Shown: positions 17,755-25,911 of the stretch, piece after piece
Position numbering within the stretch: position 1 is the stretch's first letter
How the letters are laid out: every line of letters starts with the position of its first letter
IMG/VR virus record: IMGVR_UViG_3300026512_000218
Span: 1 to 43,358 of that record
Strand: one strand, 5' to 3'
Length of the DNA stretch: 43,358 bases
Origin: a virus
Notes under the pieces: model-generated
Databases searched by the model: none
What the model was told of the DNA's origin: nothing
Seen by the model: the letters and a program-made list of their open reading frames with translations, nothing else
Translations under genes and position numbers: made by a program

Positions 17755-18241
17755 TTTTCTCAATTTCCTTTATTAAATTATAAATTATATTCGCAATTTG
17801 TTTTGGTGATAATACACTTGAATCTATCACAAATTTATATCGATAATTACTGCGATTAAACTCTTCTAAAAATTTAATCTTAATATCATCAATATCTTTA
17901 ATATCAATATTTTTATTATCAAATCTATCAATAATAACATTAGTATCCGCTGTTATTAAAATTAATACAACATTTGGTAGTTTTAACTCTAATTGCCTAA
18001 TATAATTCGGATAATAATTTCTGTATAATTGTCCATACACACATTCAGATAAAAATAGTCTATCCATAATATGATTATTTGTATGTTGCAAATTAATAGT
18101 TTTTTGTTCATATAATTGTTTAGTTTCTAATTTTGATTTACCAGCAGCGTTATGTTCTACTGTGAAATCATCTAATTTTAATAATTCAGTTATAACTGTG
18201 CTTTTACCAACACAATCACACCCTTCAATTAATATATTCAT
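17747..18241 (-). CDS. P-loop nucleotide kinase (thymidylate-kinase-like)
   Basis: The product is 164 residues behind GGAGGAAAT. MNILIEGCDCVGKST is a Walker A at the extreme N-terminus, and HIMDRLFLSECVYGQLY is the DR-like acceptor motif. The chain is short for a dTMP kinase (about 205-210 residues), so it may be a minimal phage version or a deoxynucleoside kinase. Its 3' end overlaps thyX, consistent with a shared thymidylate role. A paralogue is at 14479-15219. Confidence 0.7.
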   Translation of the reverse strand: MNILIEGCDCVGKSTVITELLKLDDFTVEHNAAGKSKLETKQLYEQKTINLQHTNNHIMDRLFLSECVYGQLYRNYYPNYIRQLELKLPNVVLILITADTNVIIDRFDNKNIDIKDIDDIKIKFLEEFNRSNYRYKFVIDSSVLSPKQIANIIYNLIKEIEKND

Positions 18242-18303
18242 ATTTCCTCCAATTTTAATAAGTTATCATTATATTATAATAAATTAATTGATAAATTAAA
18301 ATT

Positions 18304-18352
18304 TATTTTATTTTATTTTATTTTATTTTATTTTATTTTATTTTATTTTATT
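18304..18352. repeat. Pentanucleotide tandem repeat (TTTTA)n
   Basis: About nine to ten copies of TTTTA lie in the gap and touch the 3' end of the receiver-like gene. Likely slippage-prone. Confidence 0.85.
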
Positions 18353-18695
18353 AAGTAAAAAATATTTCTTTTTTCCAAACCATTGGAACAATAATTGCTG
18401 ATGGTAAATAATTTTTCATATTTTTTGCACCAACTATATTTGCAGAATGAATATAAACATGTTTAGGCGTATACATTTCATTTTTATATAAAAATTTTGC
18501 AACTGTATATCCACTTCCAACTAAATTTTCATCTCCTAAATCATGGTCTAAAAACAAATATTTAATAGTAATATCTTCAAGTATAGTTATTGCTTTATAT
18601 GCATTACTTTCAATTATAATATTACAATTTTTAAAATTTTTTTTAAATTGTTCAATTCTGTCAGCATCATCTTCTAATATTAATACATTAACCAT
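18351..18695 (-). CDS. Receiver-like domain of the cyclic-phosphate processing type
   Basis: The product is 114 residues behind AGGAGTAACTA. LILEDDADRIEQFKKNF (5-21), LFLDHDLGDENLVGSGYTVA (about 53-72) and VYIHSANIVGAKNM (about 86-99) match a stand-alone receiver-like family (HDLG and HSxNxVG motifs) proposed to act on cyclic phosphate ends rather than in two-component signalling. Its place next to RtcB, which ligates 2',3'-cyclic phosphate RNA ends, supports a joint role in RNA repair. The activity is inferred from family knowledge and context. Confidence 0.65.
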   Translation of the reverse strand: MVNVLILEDDADRIEQFKKNFKNCNIIIESNAYKAITILEDITIKYLFLDHDLGDENLVGSGYTVAKFLYKNEMYTPKHVYIHSANIVGAKNMKNYLPSAIIVPMVWKKEIFFT

Positions 18696-18768
18696 TAGTT
18701 ACTCCTTTATAATTTTTGTTATATAAATTCAAATATTTTTAATATCTTTATTTTTATTATTTAACATT

Positions 18769-20109
18769 TTATTTACTCTTAATATTTAAGATTGGTTTCA
18801 CATTATATAATATTTCAACTGTTTCTTTAATATTTTTTTTAATAACATTTGAATCTTTATAAACATCTGGTGCTTCATCTAATACACTCTTTACAATTGA
18901 TGATGAATATATTCCATCCATTTGTTTTTTAAACTCTGATAAACTTAATTCTCTTTTTGCTTGCATTCTTGATAAAATTCTTCCAGCACCATGTGGAGCA
19001 GAATAATTCCAATTTTTATTTCCTTTTCCTTTAGCAATTATTAATCCGTCTCTCATATTAAAAGGTATAATAACAACTTCATCTTTATGTGCAGAAATTG
19101 CACCTTTTCTAATTATGTTATCTTGAAAATTAATATAATTATGAATTGATTCAATTACTTGAATTTTACTAAATGAAAAATAATCAAGAATTTTTTGCAT
19201 CATAATTTTTCTATTTAATTTTGCATATTCTTGACCAATTATCATATCAATTAAATAATTCTTTAATTCATCATTTTCTAAATAATATTCTTTATTACCT
19301 TTATTACTTTCTTTTTTTGATAAATTATTATATTTAATTTTTAATTCTGAAATTAAATCATTATAATCTTTTGGATTATTATTTAATTTCAATAATTCTA
19401 ACTCTTTTTGATACATTTCTTTAGATTTTTCTACATCAATTAAATTATGTAATTTTGCAATATTTGTATGATATTTACAAATTTGTTGTCCAAGATTTCT
19501 TGAACCTGAATGAATTGTTATCCAAACATTACTATTTTCATCTTTACCAAATTCTATAAAATGATTACCACCTCCTAAAGTACCAACACTATTTTCAATT
19601 CTTGTTAGTAATTTTCTGCAATCTTTTCTTTTTGATAAACTTTCACTATATTTTTTAATCATTAATTTAAATTTACTATAATCAAAACCTGTATAAAATT
19701 TATCAACATACACTTTAATTAATTTTGTTACTTCTTTAAAATCGAATTCTTTTTCAAAATTAAATTTATTAGTTTCTGGATTATGAATATTAAATCCCAT
19801 TGGAATAATTTTTCTAATAACTTCATCTATCGTTTTTAAATTATCATCAGTAAATGTATGTTTACCAATATTAACTGATAACATTCCACAACCAATATCT
19901 ACTCCAACTAATTCTGGATTTAATTTTTTACCCAATTCCATTGTAAAACCAATAACAGAACCAGTACCAGCATGACAATCGGGCATTATTTTAATTGGAT
20001 TAGTAAATGTTGAATTATTAGTCATATCTGAAATTTGTTTAAATGTTGTGTCATCAATTTTGTCAATCATTATATCCGCTGTCGTATGACTTCCTTTAAT
20101 TGTCATCAT
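18769..20109 (-). CDS. rtcB: RNA ligase RtcB
   Basis: The product is 446 residues, about usual family length. Motifs in order: MPDCHAGTGSVIG, VGVDIGCGM (metal-binding Asp and Cys), GTLGGGNHFIE, HSGSRNLG, RKGAISAHK and SAPHGAGR (guanylation His). RtcB joins 2',3'-cyclic phosphate or 3'-phosphate RNA ends to 5'-OH ends using GTP and Mn; phages use it to repair tRNAs cut by host defences. An inserted Lys/Asn-rich segment near 270-285 (SKKESNKGNKEYYLEND) is a likely surface loop. The receiver-like gene follows downstream. Confidence 0.95.
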   Translation of the reverse strand: MMTIKGSHTTADIMIDKIDDTTFKQISDMTNNSTFTNPIKIMPDCHAGTGSVIGFTMELGKKLNPELVGVDIGCGMLSVNIGKHTFTDDNLKTIDEVIRKIIPMGFNIHNPETNKFNFEKEFDFKEVTKLIKVYVDKFYTGFDYSKFKLMIKKYSESLSKRKDCRKLLTRIENSVGTLGGGNHFIEFGKDENSNVWITIHSGSRNLGQQICKYHTNIAKLHNLIDVEKSKEMYQKELELLKLNNNPKDYNDLISELKIKYNNLSKKESNKGNKEYYLENDELKNYLIDMIIGQEYAKLNRKIMMQKILDYFSFSKIQVIESIHNYINFQDNIIRKGAISAHKDEVVIIPFNMRDGLIIAKGKGNKNWNYSAPHGAGRILSRMQAKRELSLSEFKKQMDGIYSSSIVKSVLDEAPDVYKDSNVIKKNIKETVEILYNVKPILNIKSK

Positions 20110-20469
20110 AATTATAACTCCTTTTTGTTTTTTTATTATTTATTATTTATCACTTATCACTTATCACTTATCAAAATATTATAATTAAAATTTTTGTTTT
20201 TTAAATTTTTTTTAATTTTTTTTAAATTTTTTTTAATTTTTTTTAATTTTTTTTAAGTTTTTTATTTTTTTTTATTTTTTTTTAATTTTTTCAATTCAAA
20301 TATTTATTTTTTTATGGTATTTTTATAAATAAATTTTTATATTATAATATAATTAATATTTTTTTAAAATTTTTTTATTTTTATTTTATTATAAAAAAAT
20401 GTGTATGATTTTACACATACACATTTATAATTTCTAAGTATTTTAAATTAATAAATTAAAACATAATTA
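20110..20469. other. Low-complexity gene-free gap
   Basis: 360 bases hold 7-bp ATCACTT-type repeats near 20150, long T tracts in ~9-10 bp steps (20190-20300), promoter-like ATTATAAT motifs near 20180 and 20340, and the reductase terminator at the left-strand end. No ORF is seen. Confidence 0.6.
20397..20426 (-). terminator. Rho-independent terminator after the reductase cluster
   Basis: On the minus strand an 11-bp stem AAATGTGTATG/CATACACATTT with an 8-nt loop is followed by a T run. It lies 43 bases past the stop of the last reductase fragment. Confidence 0.8.
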
Positions 20470-21462
20470 TTAACCACATTTACTAAATCCACATTCCGGA
20501 TTAGTACACGAAATACATCCTTCAACATAAATCATTTTTGAACCACATTCAGGACAAATTTCTTTACTCTCAACTCCATTCTCAATTAAACTCATTAAAT
20601 GTTTTCTAATCCAAAATATTAAACTTGATATTGATTCAGTAAATTCTTCTAAACAATTTACAATTTCGATAATTTTAATATTATGTCTTAATGCCATAGA
20701 TATTACTCTTGAAATTTTATCAACATTTGATTGTTTATTCATTTTTTCTTTTAATGAATCTATTAACATATCAGAAATATTATATTTCTTTAATAAATTA
20801 ATTAAATTATCAATAACATCATTCGTTACATTAGTTTTTTCTGTATTATTTGTCACAATAAAAAATTCAAACGGTTTTTTCATTTTTTCAGTTACATATC
20901 CAACCATAAAATAATACTTTTTATTTTTTCCCAAATTAATTTTAGTACGTTTTAAATATGATTTCTTTGGTGGATTTATACCTTCAGTTATAACATTATC
21001 TCCATATTGTTTATATAATCTAATTAATTCATGTTCCGTTATTTCACTATTAGATTTATCTGTAACTTTATTTAATACACCAGTTCTACATCCGTCCCGA
21101 TAGACAGTTGTCCCTTTAATATGCAATTTATGTGCTAATAAATAAGCATTTGAAACATCTTCTTGTGTTGCTGATGATGGTAAATTCACTGTATTATGTG
21201 TGGGAATACCATTTGCATAATATGAATGTGAATTATCATTTATTTCTAAATCCCCAGTTTGAACACCTTTAATAAATTCAATTTTAGTTACTGTTTTTAT
21301 TCGCGGAAATAATATTGCACGTAAATTAAAAATATGCTCATTAGTTACATTATCAAAATTTAATTTTTCAATATCTTTTTTCATTTGCTCAATTGATGTA
21401 GTATCTCTATATTCTTTTGATATTAATTCATTTGTATTACTTATTGATTTTAAATAATTCAT
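20470..21462 (-). CDS. Ribonucleotide reductase fragment 4 (C-terminal) with split-intein C half
   Basis: The product is 330 residues behind AGGAGAAAAAA. Residues 1-90 are a split-intein C half: a ~55-residue extra N-terminal segment, then EFIKGVQTGDLEI and SHSYYANGIPTHN ending His-Asn, with Thr91 as +1 residue. The extein begins TVNLPSSATQEDVSNAYLLA, which completes the class II motif ISKTVNxPxxAT when joined to fragment 3. KGTTVYRDG follows, then a family C-terminal region ending in a zinc/redox Cys motif (CPECGSK, CTNPECGFSKCG) typical of B12-dependent NrdJ. It is followed by a terminator, so it closes the reductase transcript. Confidence 0.9.
   Translation of the reverse strand: MNYLKSISNTNELISKEYRDTTSIEQMKKDIEKLNFDNVTNEHIFNLRAILFPRIKTVTKIEFIKGVQTGDLEINDNSHSYYANGIPTHNTVNLPSSATQEDVSNAYLLAHKLHIKGTTVYRDGCRTGVLNKVTDKSNSEITEHELIRLYKQYGDNVITEGINPPKKSYLKRTKINLGKNKKYYFMVGYVTEKMKKPFEFFIVTNNTEKTNVTNDVIDNLINLLKKYNISDMLIDSLKEKMNKQSNVDKISRVISMALRHNIKIIEIVNCLEEFTESISSLIFWIRKHLMSLIENGVESKEICPECGSKMIYVEGCISCTNPECGFSKCG
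21193..21462 (-). other. Split intein C half (reductase junction 3)
   Basis: It covers residues 1-90 of fragment 4. It ends YANGIPTHN before Thr. It is about twice as long as typical C halves because of a ~55-residue N-terminal segment. Its partner is at 21549-21854. Confidence 0.85.
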
Positions 21463-21545
21463 TTTTTTCTCCTATCTAAATTTCTTTGATATATGTGGAC
21501 ATTTATTCATTTTACAATACTCCCTCTTTTTTAAAAATAAAACAA

Positions 21546-22232
21546 TTACGGTTTTATTTGCATTCCAATTTTTACATCACTTAGTTTTTCCCATTTATCA
21601 TCTATATAAACTTTATGATTTAATGTTCCACTAAATGTTGAATTATCATCAAACGTTAATTTTATTACATTTTGTATACCATTATTATATAATGATTTTA
21701 TTTCTACATTTTCTTTTTTATGATTTTTTAAAACAAAATTTTCTTGACTAACATCAAAAAATTCATCTTCATTAATATGTTTATTTTCAAATAATTCATC
21801 CATATAATAAATTTTATTATTAATAATGACCATGGTGTTTTTTATATCCACACATTTAGATATACTTCCATCAATAAATTCTTGAAATTTTGCTTGTGTT
21901 TTTATATGTTGTTCGGGTGTTACATCTTCTGCAGTAACTAAATATTCCTTATATTCATCATATAAATTTTGCTCTTGTAATTCTTTAACAATTTCTGGTA
22001 CAATTATTCTTTTTCCTAAAACATCATTTCTTTCATACTCAAATTGAAAATATGGTTCTAATCCACCATTAACATTTACTAACATTGACGTTGAATTGTG
22101 TGAAACAGTTCCATCTTCTAATAAATAGTAATGAGATTTATTTACTTCAATATCATACGTATGTTTATTTTCATGATTAATCGATTCAATTTGTTTTGTT
22201 TTATATTTTTTCGGTAATTTTATTAATTTCAT
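21546..22232 (-). CDS. Ribonucleotide reductase fragment 3 with intein halves at both ends
   Basis: The product is 228 residues behind AGGAGGAAGTA. Residues 1-46 are a split-intein C half (HTYDIEVNKSHYYLLEDGTV, ending SHN). Ser47 starts the extein STSMLVNVNGGLEPYF, which continues the APTG of fragment 2. The extein is only 80 residues (47-126) and ends DGSISK. Cys127 begins a split-intein N half (CVDIKNTMV, block B-like SGTLNHKVYIDD, ending GMQIKP). To act, this piece must be spliced at both ends. It lies 18 bases downstream of fragment 2. Confidence 0.92.
   Translation of the reverse strand: MKLIKLPKKYKTKQIESINHENKHTYDIEVNKSHYYLLEDGTVSHNSTSMLVNVNGGLEPYFQFEYERNDVLGKRIIVPEIVKELQEQNLYDEYKEYLVTAEDVTPEQHIKTQAKFQEFIDGSISKCVDIKNTMVIINNKIYYMDELFENKHINEDEFFDVSQENFVLKNHKKENVEIKSLYNNGIQNVIKLTFDDNSTFSGTLNHKVYIDDKWEKLSDVKIGMQIKP
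21549..21854 (-). other. Split intein N half (reductase junction 3)
   Basis: It covers residues 127-228 of fragment 3. It starts with Cys after SISK; TFDDNSTFSGTLNHKVY is the block B region and SDVKIGMQ the strand before the split point. No block F or G is present. Confidence 0.87.
22095..22232 (-). other. Split intein C half (reductase junction 2)
   Basis: It covers residues 1-46 of fragment 3, with canonical block F (HTYDIEV) and block G ending Ser-His-Asn before Ser. Confidence 0.9.
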
Positions 22233-22250
22233 TACTTCCTCCTTTATGTA

Positions 22251-23198
22251 TTAAGTTAAATCAACAATTATTTCATCGGACTTCGTTAAATCTTTAACAG
22301 ACTTCCAATATCCATATCCTTCTTTTTCTGTTGATTTTACTAAAAATTTATGTTCATTAGTCCCAACAAAAGAAGTATTGTCATTAAATTTAATATTATT
22401 AACTGCACCATAACCATTATAAAATAATCTATTAACTGTTTGAATTTCACCATTGATATTAATTACATTAAAACTATTTTTTAAATCAATCCATTGTTTT
22501 TTACCAATTTTTTCTAAATCGATATAATTAATATCATTTTCAATTAATATTTCTTTAATTGATTTAATACCATCAGTTGTTTTAATTTTAGTTTCAAAAA
22601 TCGAACACCCAGTAGGAGCAATATTTAAAATTTTACCATTTCTTAAACCATATTTATTAACCAAATCAATTGTTTCTTTTGAACATTTATTTAAGTAATA
22701 CGGATTTAATTCGTAATCATTATATACAGGTGCTTTGCCTAATTTTTTTGCCCGTAATGCAGAATATTTATATGATTTATCTAATATAAATGTCATTAAT
22801 TTTTCAATAAATTTTAATGATTCTTCAGAACCATATTTTATTTTTTTCAAAATTAATAAATCAGCATACCCCATTAAACCAAGTCCCAAATCTCTATAAT
22901 ATTTTTGATTTTTTTCAATTCCTTTATCAAAATATTGTTCAGTTTCAATTGATTCATCTAAATAATCAATACCATTTTTAATTATATTATCAAGCATATC
23001 CCAATTAATATTATCTGGATATTTTTCAATATCTGATGTATATAATAATTTTAAATTAATTGATGCGAGATTACAACTTGAACCACTACCATCTTTTCCA
23101 ATTGGTAATATTTGTTCTCCACAATCTACATTTAAAATTGAATTCTGATAATAATTTTTATTAATTATGAATGGGTTACTTATTTTTTTAATTTTCAT
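22251..23198 (-). CDS. Ribonucleotide reductase fragment 2 (active-site core) with intein-like ends
   Basis: The product is 315 residues behind AAGGAGATAGAAA. Residues 1-25 are a short intein-C-like leader ending ILNVD. The extein starts at Cys26, CGEQILPIGKDGSGSSCNLA, where the first Cys is the family's thiyl-radical catalytic cysteine (NPCGE in intact NrdJ). It runs through GLGLMGYADLL to LNIAPTG at 197. Cys198 opens a split-intein N half (CSIFETKI, then DNTSFVGTNEHKFLV, ending EIIVDLT). A TTATAATA-type promoter motif lies in the 91-base gap upstream, so fragments 2-4 may have their own transcript. Confidence 0.92.
   Translation of the reverse strand: MKIKKISNPFIINKNYYQNSILNVDCGEQILPIGKDGSGSSCNLASINLKLLYTSDIEKYPDNINWDMLDNIIKNGIDYLDESIETEQYFDKGIEKNQKYYRDLGLGLMGYADLLILKKIKYGSEESLKFIEKLMTFILDKSYKYSALRAKKLGKAPVYNDYELNPYYLNKCSKETIDLVNKYGLRNGKILNIAPTGCSIFETKIKTTDGIKSIKEILIENDINYIDLEKIGKKQWIDLKNSFNVININGEIQTVNRLFYNGYGAVNNIKFNDNTSFVGTNEHKFLVKSTEKEGYGYWKSVKDLTKSDEIIVDLT
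22254..22607 (-). other. Split intein N half (reductase junction 2)
   Basis: It covers residues 198-315 of fragment 2. It starts with Cys after APTG; block B-like SFVGTNEHKFLV; ends after KDLTKSDEIIVDLT with no C-terminal splicing block. Confidence 0.88.
23124..23198 (-). other. Short, atypical split intein C half (reductase junction 1)
   Basis: It covers residues 1-25 of fragment 2. KNYYQNSILNVD aligns with block G (HNFFANGILVHN) but ends Val-Asp rather than His-Asn before Cys. It is shorter than the usual ~35-45 residues, and block F is hard to see. Confidence 0.55.
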
Positions 23199-23257
23199 TT
23201 TCTATCTCCTTAATAATATTATTTAAATTTTTCCTTATCACCTATTTAATAACAATT

Positions 23258-23270
23258 ATATATTATAATA
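23258..23270 (-). promoter_or_regulatory. Putative internal promoter between reductase fragments 1 and 2
   Basis: On the minus strand this reads TATTATAATATAT, the recurring motif, about 60 bases upstream of the fragment 2 start. It would allow fragments 2-4 to be made separately from fragment 1. Confidence 0.35.
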
Positions 23271-23289
23271 AAGAAAAAACTTAAAATAA

Positions 23290-24738
23290 TTATTCCAATT
23301 CATCATTTTCCCGTAAATCAATTGCAAATTTTTGTTCATTATTTTTTAGATTAACTACGTCATAAATATTAAAATTAATATTATCATTAACAACAACAAT
23401 TTCAGTGTTTACATATTCTTGCTTATTTAAAACACTAAAAAAATTATAATTTGGAATAGCAGTTAAATCATATACATCTTGTTTATAATTCAATTCACCT
23501 ATATTTATAATATTTGCAACTTTTCCGCTATTTGTTTGTATCTTTGGTAATTCAGTTGATTTTAACAAATCTTCAATTTTAATTTTATTATATTTTTCAT
23601 CATAAAATTTATGTTGTTTATTAGTTAATCTATATTGGTTTATATCAAATTCAGTTTTTATAATATCATCATTTTTTTCTGTAATTCCAACCCATTCCAA
23701 TTCTGAATTAAACAATTTACCATCTTTATTTTGTGTTATTATTTTTAATTGAGGATATTCTTCTTTATATTTTTTTAAATTCTCAATTTTAATCCAACCA
23801 ATATTAGTCATAACTAATGTTTCACCAACTACACATGGATTTGTTGTATTAATATAAGTTGCTTTTTTATAATTATTTGTTTCATTAACATTATCTTCAA
23901 ATATAATTCCTGGTTCTCCAGTTTTCCAAGCATTTTCAATAATATTATCCCATAATTTTCTTGCCTTTATTGTTTCATAAACAAGAACAGGATAACCGTT
24001 TTCAATCCATTCTCGTATATTCCCTGTCCAATGTTCATTATAAAATTCTTTTCCAACTTTTTTAAAATCTGGAAAAATTAAATCATAATCTTCATCATTT
24101 TCAACTGCATCAATAAACTTCTTATCAATAAAAACAGATATATTCATATTTTGTAATTTAGTTAAATCTTGTTTAACATTTATAAAATTAAATATATCTG
24201 GGTGATTACAATTAAGTAAACCAATTAATGCACCACGTCTATTTCCACCCTGTGTTATTGTTTCTTGTGTTTTTGCAAATCGTTCTATAAATGGAACAAC
24301 ACCAGAAGATGTAATATTTGCCCCCTCAAATTCTTCTTTAATTTTTGCTCGTTTAGGTCTAAGCACTGAAAAATTAACACCAATTCCACCTCCTTTTGAT
24401 GAAACTGTGTCAGAACGTCTTTCTAAATCAGAAATCCCTAATCTTGAATCTCTACCTTCATTATTAAGATTTTTGAAACCAAGTGCATAACAATTAAATA
24501 ATGTTCGTAACTGTTCATATCCTCTACCAGTTAAATGCCTTCCTGCAGGTATAAATTTTCCTGTATATAATAAATCAAATTGTTCATTATTATATGAAAC
24601 ACGTTCACACATTTCTTTATATGTTTCATTATTTATTTTATATTTCTTTTTAAAAACACTTTCATTAAGTTTAAAAGGTAAAATGTTATCTTTTTCTTTT
24701 TCAGTATTCTCATTTTTTAAATTATTTTTATTTAGCAT
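23290..24738 (-). CDS. Class II ribonucleotide reductase fragment 1 (N-terminal) with long intein N half
   Basis: The product is 482 residues behind GGGGGATTA. The extein (1-301) has family landmarks: GKFIPAGRHL, TLFNCYALGF (first redox Cys), SKGGGIGVNFS, TQGGNRRGA, GEPGIIFEDN and NTTNP. Cys302 starts an intein (CVVGETLVMTNIGWIKIENL; block B-like RLTNKQHKFY). Unlike other N halves, it continues through a block F-like KQDVYDLTAIPNYNFFSVL and then ~45 more residues to DLRENDELE. The protein reduces ribonucleotides for phage DNA synthesis; class II enzymes use adenosylcobalamin and need no small subunit, and none is seen here. Confidence 0.9.
   Translation of the reverse strand: MLNKNNLKNENTEKEKDNILPFKLNESVFKKKYKINNETYKEMCERVSYNNEQFDLLYTGKFIPAGRHLTGRGYEQLRTLFNCYALGFKNLNNEGRDSRLGISDLERRSDTVSSKGGGIGVNFSVLRPKRAKIKEEFEGANITSSGVVPFIERFAKTQETITQGGNRRGALIGLLNCNHPDIFNFINVKQDLTKLQNMNISVFIDKKFIDAVENDEDYDLIFPDFKKVGKEFYNEHWTGNIREWIENGYPVLVYETIKARKLWDNIIENAWKTGEPGIIFEDNVNETNNYKKATYINTTNPCVVGETLVMTNIGWIKIENLKKYKEEYPQLKIITQNKDGKLFNSELEWVGITEKNDDIIKTEFDINQYRLTNKQHKFYDEKYNKIKIEDLLKSTELPKIQTNSGKVANIINIGELNYKQDVYDLTAIPNYNFFSVLNKQEYVNTEIVVVNDNINFNIYDVVNLKNNEQKFAIDLRENDELE
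23293..23835 (-). other. Long intein N half (reductase junction 1)
   Basis: It covers residues 302-482 (181 residues). It contains block A, block B and a block F-like segment ending YVN before Thr, followed by ~38 residues resembling the end of another N half (EQKFAIDLRENDEL). Either the split point is shifted far to the C side or two intein pieces are fused. Confidence 0.7.
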
Positions 24739-24749
24739 TAATCCCCCGT

Positions 24750-25160
24750 TTATTCATAATTATCAACTGACTCTATTATAAATGCAATATTGAATTTAAC
24801 AATTTCATTATTTGGTTTATCTGATTCTGAATCTGAAATAAATTTACTAACTGTTACTTCAAAACCTCCAGTACCGAGACTATAATTATCAAGATTTTTA
24901 ACTAATGTAGTATATACACCTTCAAATAATAATTCTTCAGCAACTGTTTTAATTATTTCAATTGTCATTTTTTCAATTTTCCAATATTTCCAATTCATAA
25001 AATCCATAACTTTAATAATTTTTTCAAAATCAATATCATTTAAATGATTAATTATTTCATCATATAATTCAATATCATATGAATGTATAAATTTTTTAAA
25101 ATCCATTAAATTTAAATTTTCTTTTTTGTTTTCTTTTTCATTTTTGTCTTCTCTACTCAT
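24750..25160 (-). CDS. Conserved phage hypothetical protein
   Basis: The product is 136 residues behind AAAGGAGTAATC. The N-terminal 20 residues are Lys/Glu/Asn-rich and disordered. The core (IDFEKIIKVMDFMNWKYWKI, then a helix, then YSLGTGGFEVTVSKF and a closing FNIAFIIES strand) recalls a widespread small phage protein of unknown function. It lies 11 bases upstream of reductase fragment 1 and is probably co-transcribed with it. Confidence 0.55.
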   Translation of the reverse strand: MSREDKNEKENKKENLNLMDFKKFIHSYDIELYDEIINHLNDIDFEKIIKVMDFMNWKYWKIEKMTIEIIKTVAEELLFEGVYTTLVKNLDNYSLGTGGFEVTVSKFISDSESDKPNNEIVKFNIAFIIESVDNYE

Positions 25161-25180
25161 GATTACTCCTTTTTTTGCTT

Positions 25181-25546
25181 TTAAAATTTTTTTGAAAATT
25201 TTCCTGTTGCGTTATATTCATCAACTTTTTCTTGCATAGTTTCTAACTTTGCTTTATTATATATTGCGTTTAATTTTTGTGCTTCTGTTAATTCAAAATT
25301 ATGTTCTGAATTTTTACGTTTTATATTTCTTGATGTACTTTCAAACTCCCTTACTAATGTTTGTATTGCATAATCAAATTTATCTTCAGAACGATATATC
25401 GTCTTTTTAAGTTTAAAACCACATAAACATTTTATTGAAATTGCATAATTTCCAGAACTTTTTAACTCTCCACGTGCAGTAGTTATTATTCTATTACAAA
25501 ACGGGCAATGTAATGTTTTTTTCAATGGTATTTTTATTTTTTTCAT
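25181..25546 (-). CDS. Zinc-ribbon hypothetical protein
   Basis: The product is 121 residues; SD AGGGGTAAAT. CPFCNR near 14-19 and CLCGF near 40-44 form a four-Cys ribbon around a Gly/Ser turn. The C-terminal half is helical and charged (LTEAQKLNAIYNKAKLETMQ). Nucleic-acid binding is plausible but not shown. Confidence 0.55.
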   Translation of the reverse strand: MKKIKIPLKKTLHCPFCNRIITTARGELKSSGNYAISIKCLCGFKLKKTIYRSEDKFDYAIQTLVREFESTSRNIKRKNSEHNFELTEAQKLNAIYNKAKLETMQEKVDEYNATGKFSKKF

Positions 25547-25616
25547 ATTTACCCCTATAATTTATTTTCTTATATTATTATAATTTAAATTATACAAATT
25601 TAAAAAATAAATTAAA

Positions 25617-25901
25617 TTATTTTGTTGTATTACCATTTTTATTTACACTACCACTGTCAAGTTTATTTGTATTTTTATTTTCAGTTTCTTTTTTATCTAC
25701 ACGTGAATTAATAAACTTTTGTAAATCATTTATATACTTAAAGTGTAATATTGACTCTGGATAAAATGCAGAAAATTTATCAACATCAAAATGTTTAACA
25801 CCAATTATTTTAAGTTTATTTGCAACATAATCAGCAAATAATTCGGGATTATCAATAAAATTTTCTGCACCAAATATTGTTCTTTTTCTATACACTTTCA
25901 T
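25617..25901 (-). CDS. Small hypothetical protein
   Basis: The product is 94 residues behind AGAAGGTAAAA. The core (about 1-65) is mixed alpha/beta (ADYVANKLKIIGVKHFDVDK) and the tail is Asn/Lys/Thr-rich and probably disordered. It starts 11 bases after the polymerase C fragment stop. No family recognised. Confidence 0.5.
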   Translation of the reverse strand: MKVYRKRTIFGAENFIDNPELFADYVANKLKIIGVKHFDVDKFSAFYPESILHFKYINDLQKFINSRVDKKETENKNTNKLDSGSVNKNGNTTK

Positions 25902-25911
25902 TTTTACCTTC

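Noticed and set aside
21472-21510. 12-codon ORF with an SD-like GGGAG between reductase fragments 3 and 4
   Set aside because: Too short to support without expression data; could be a leader peptide, but nothing in the sequence shows that.
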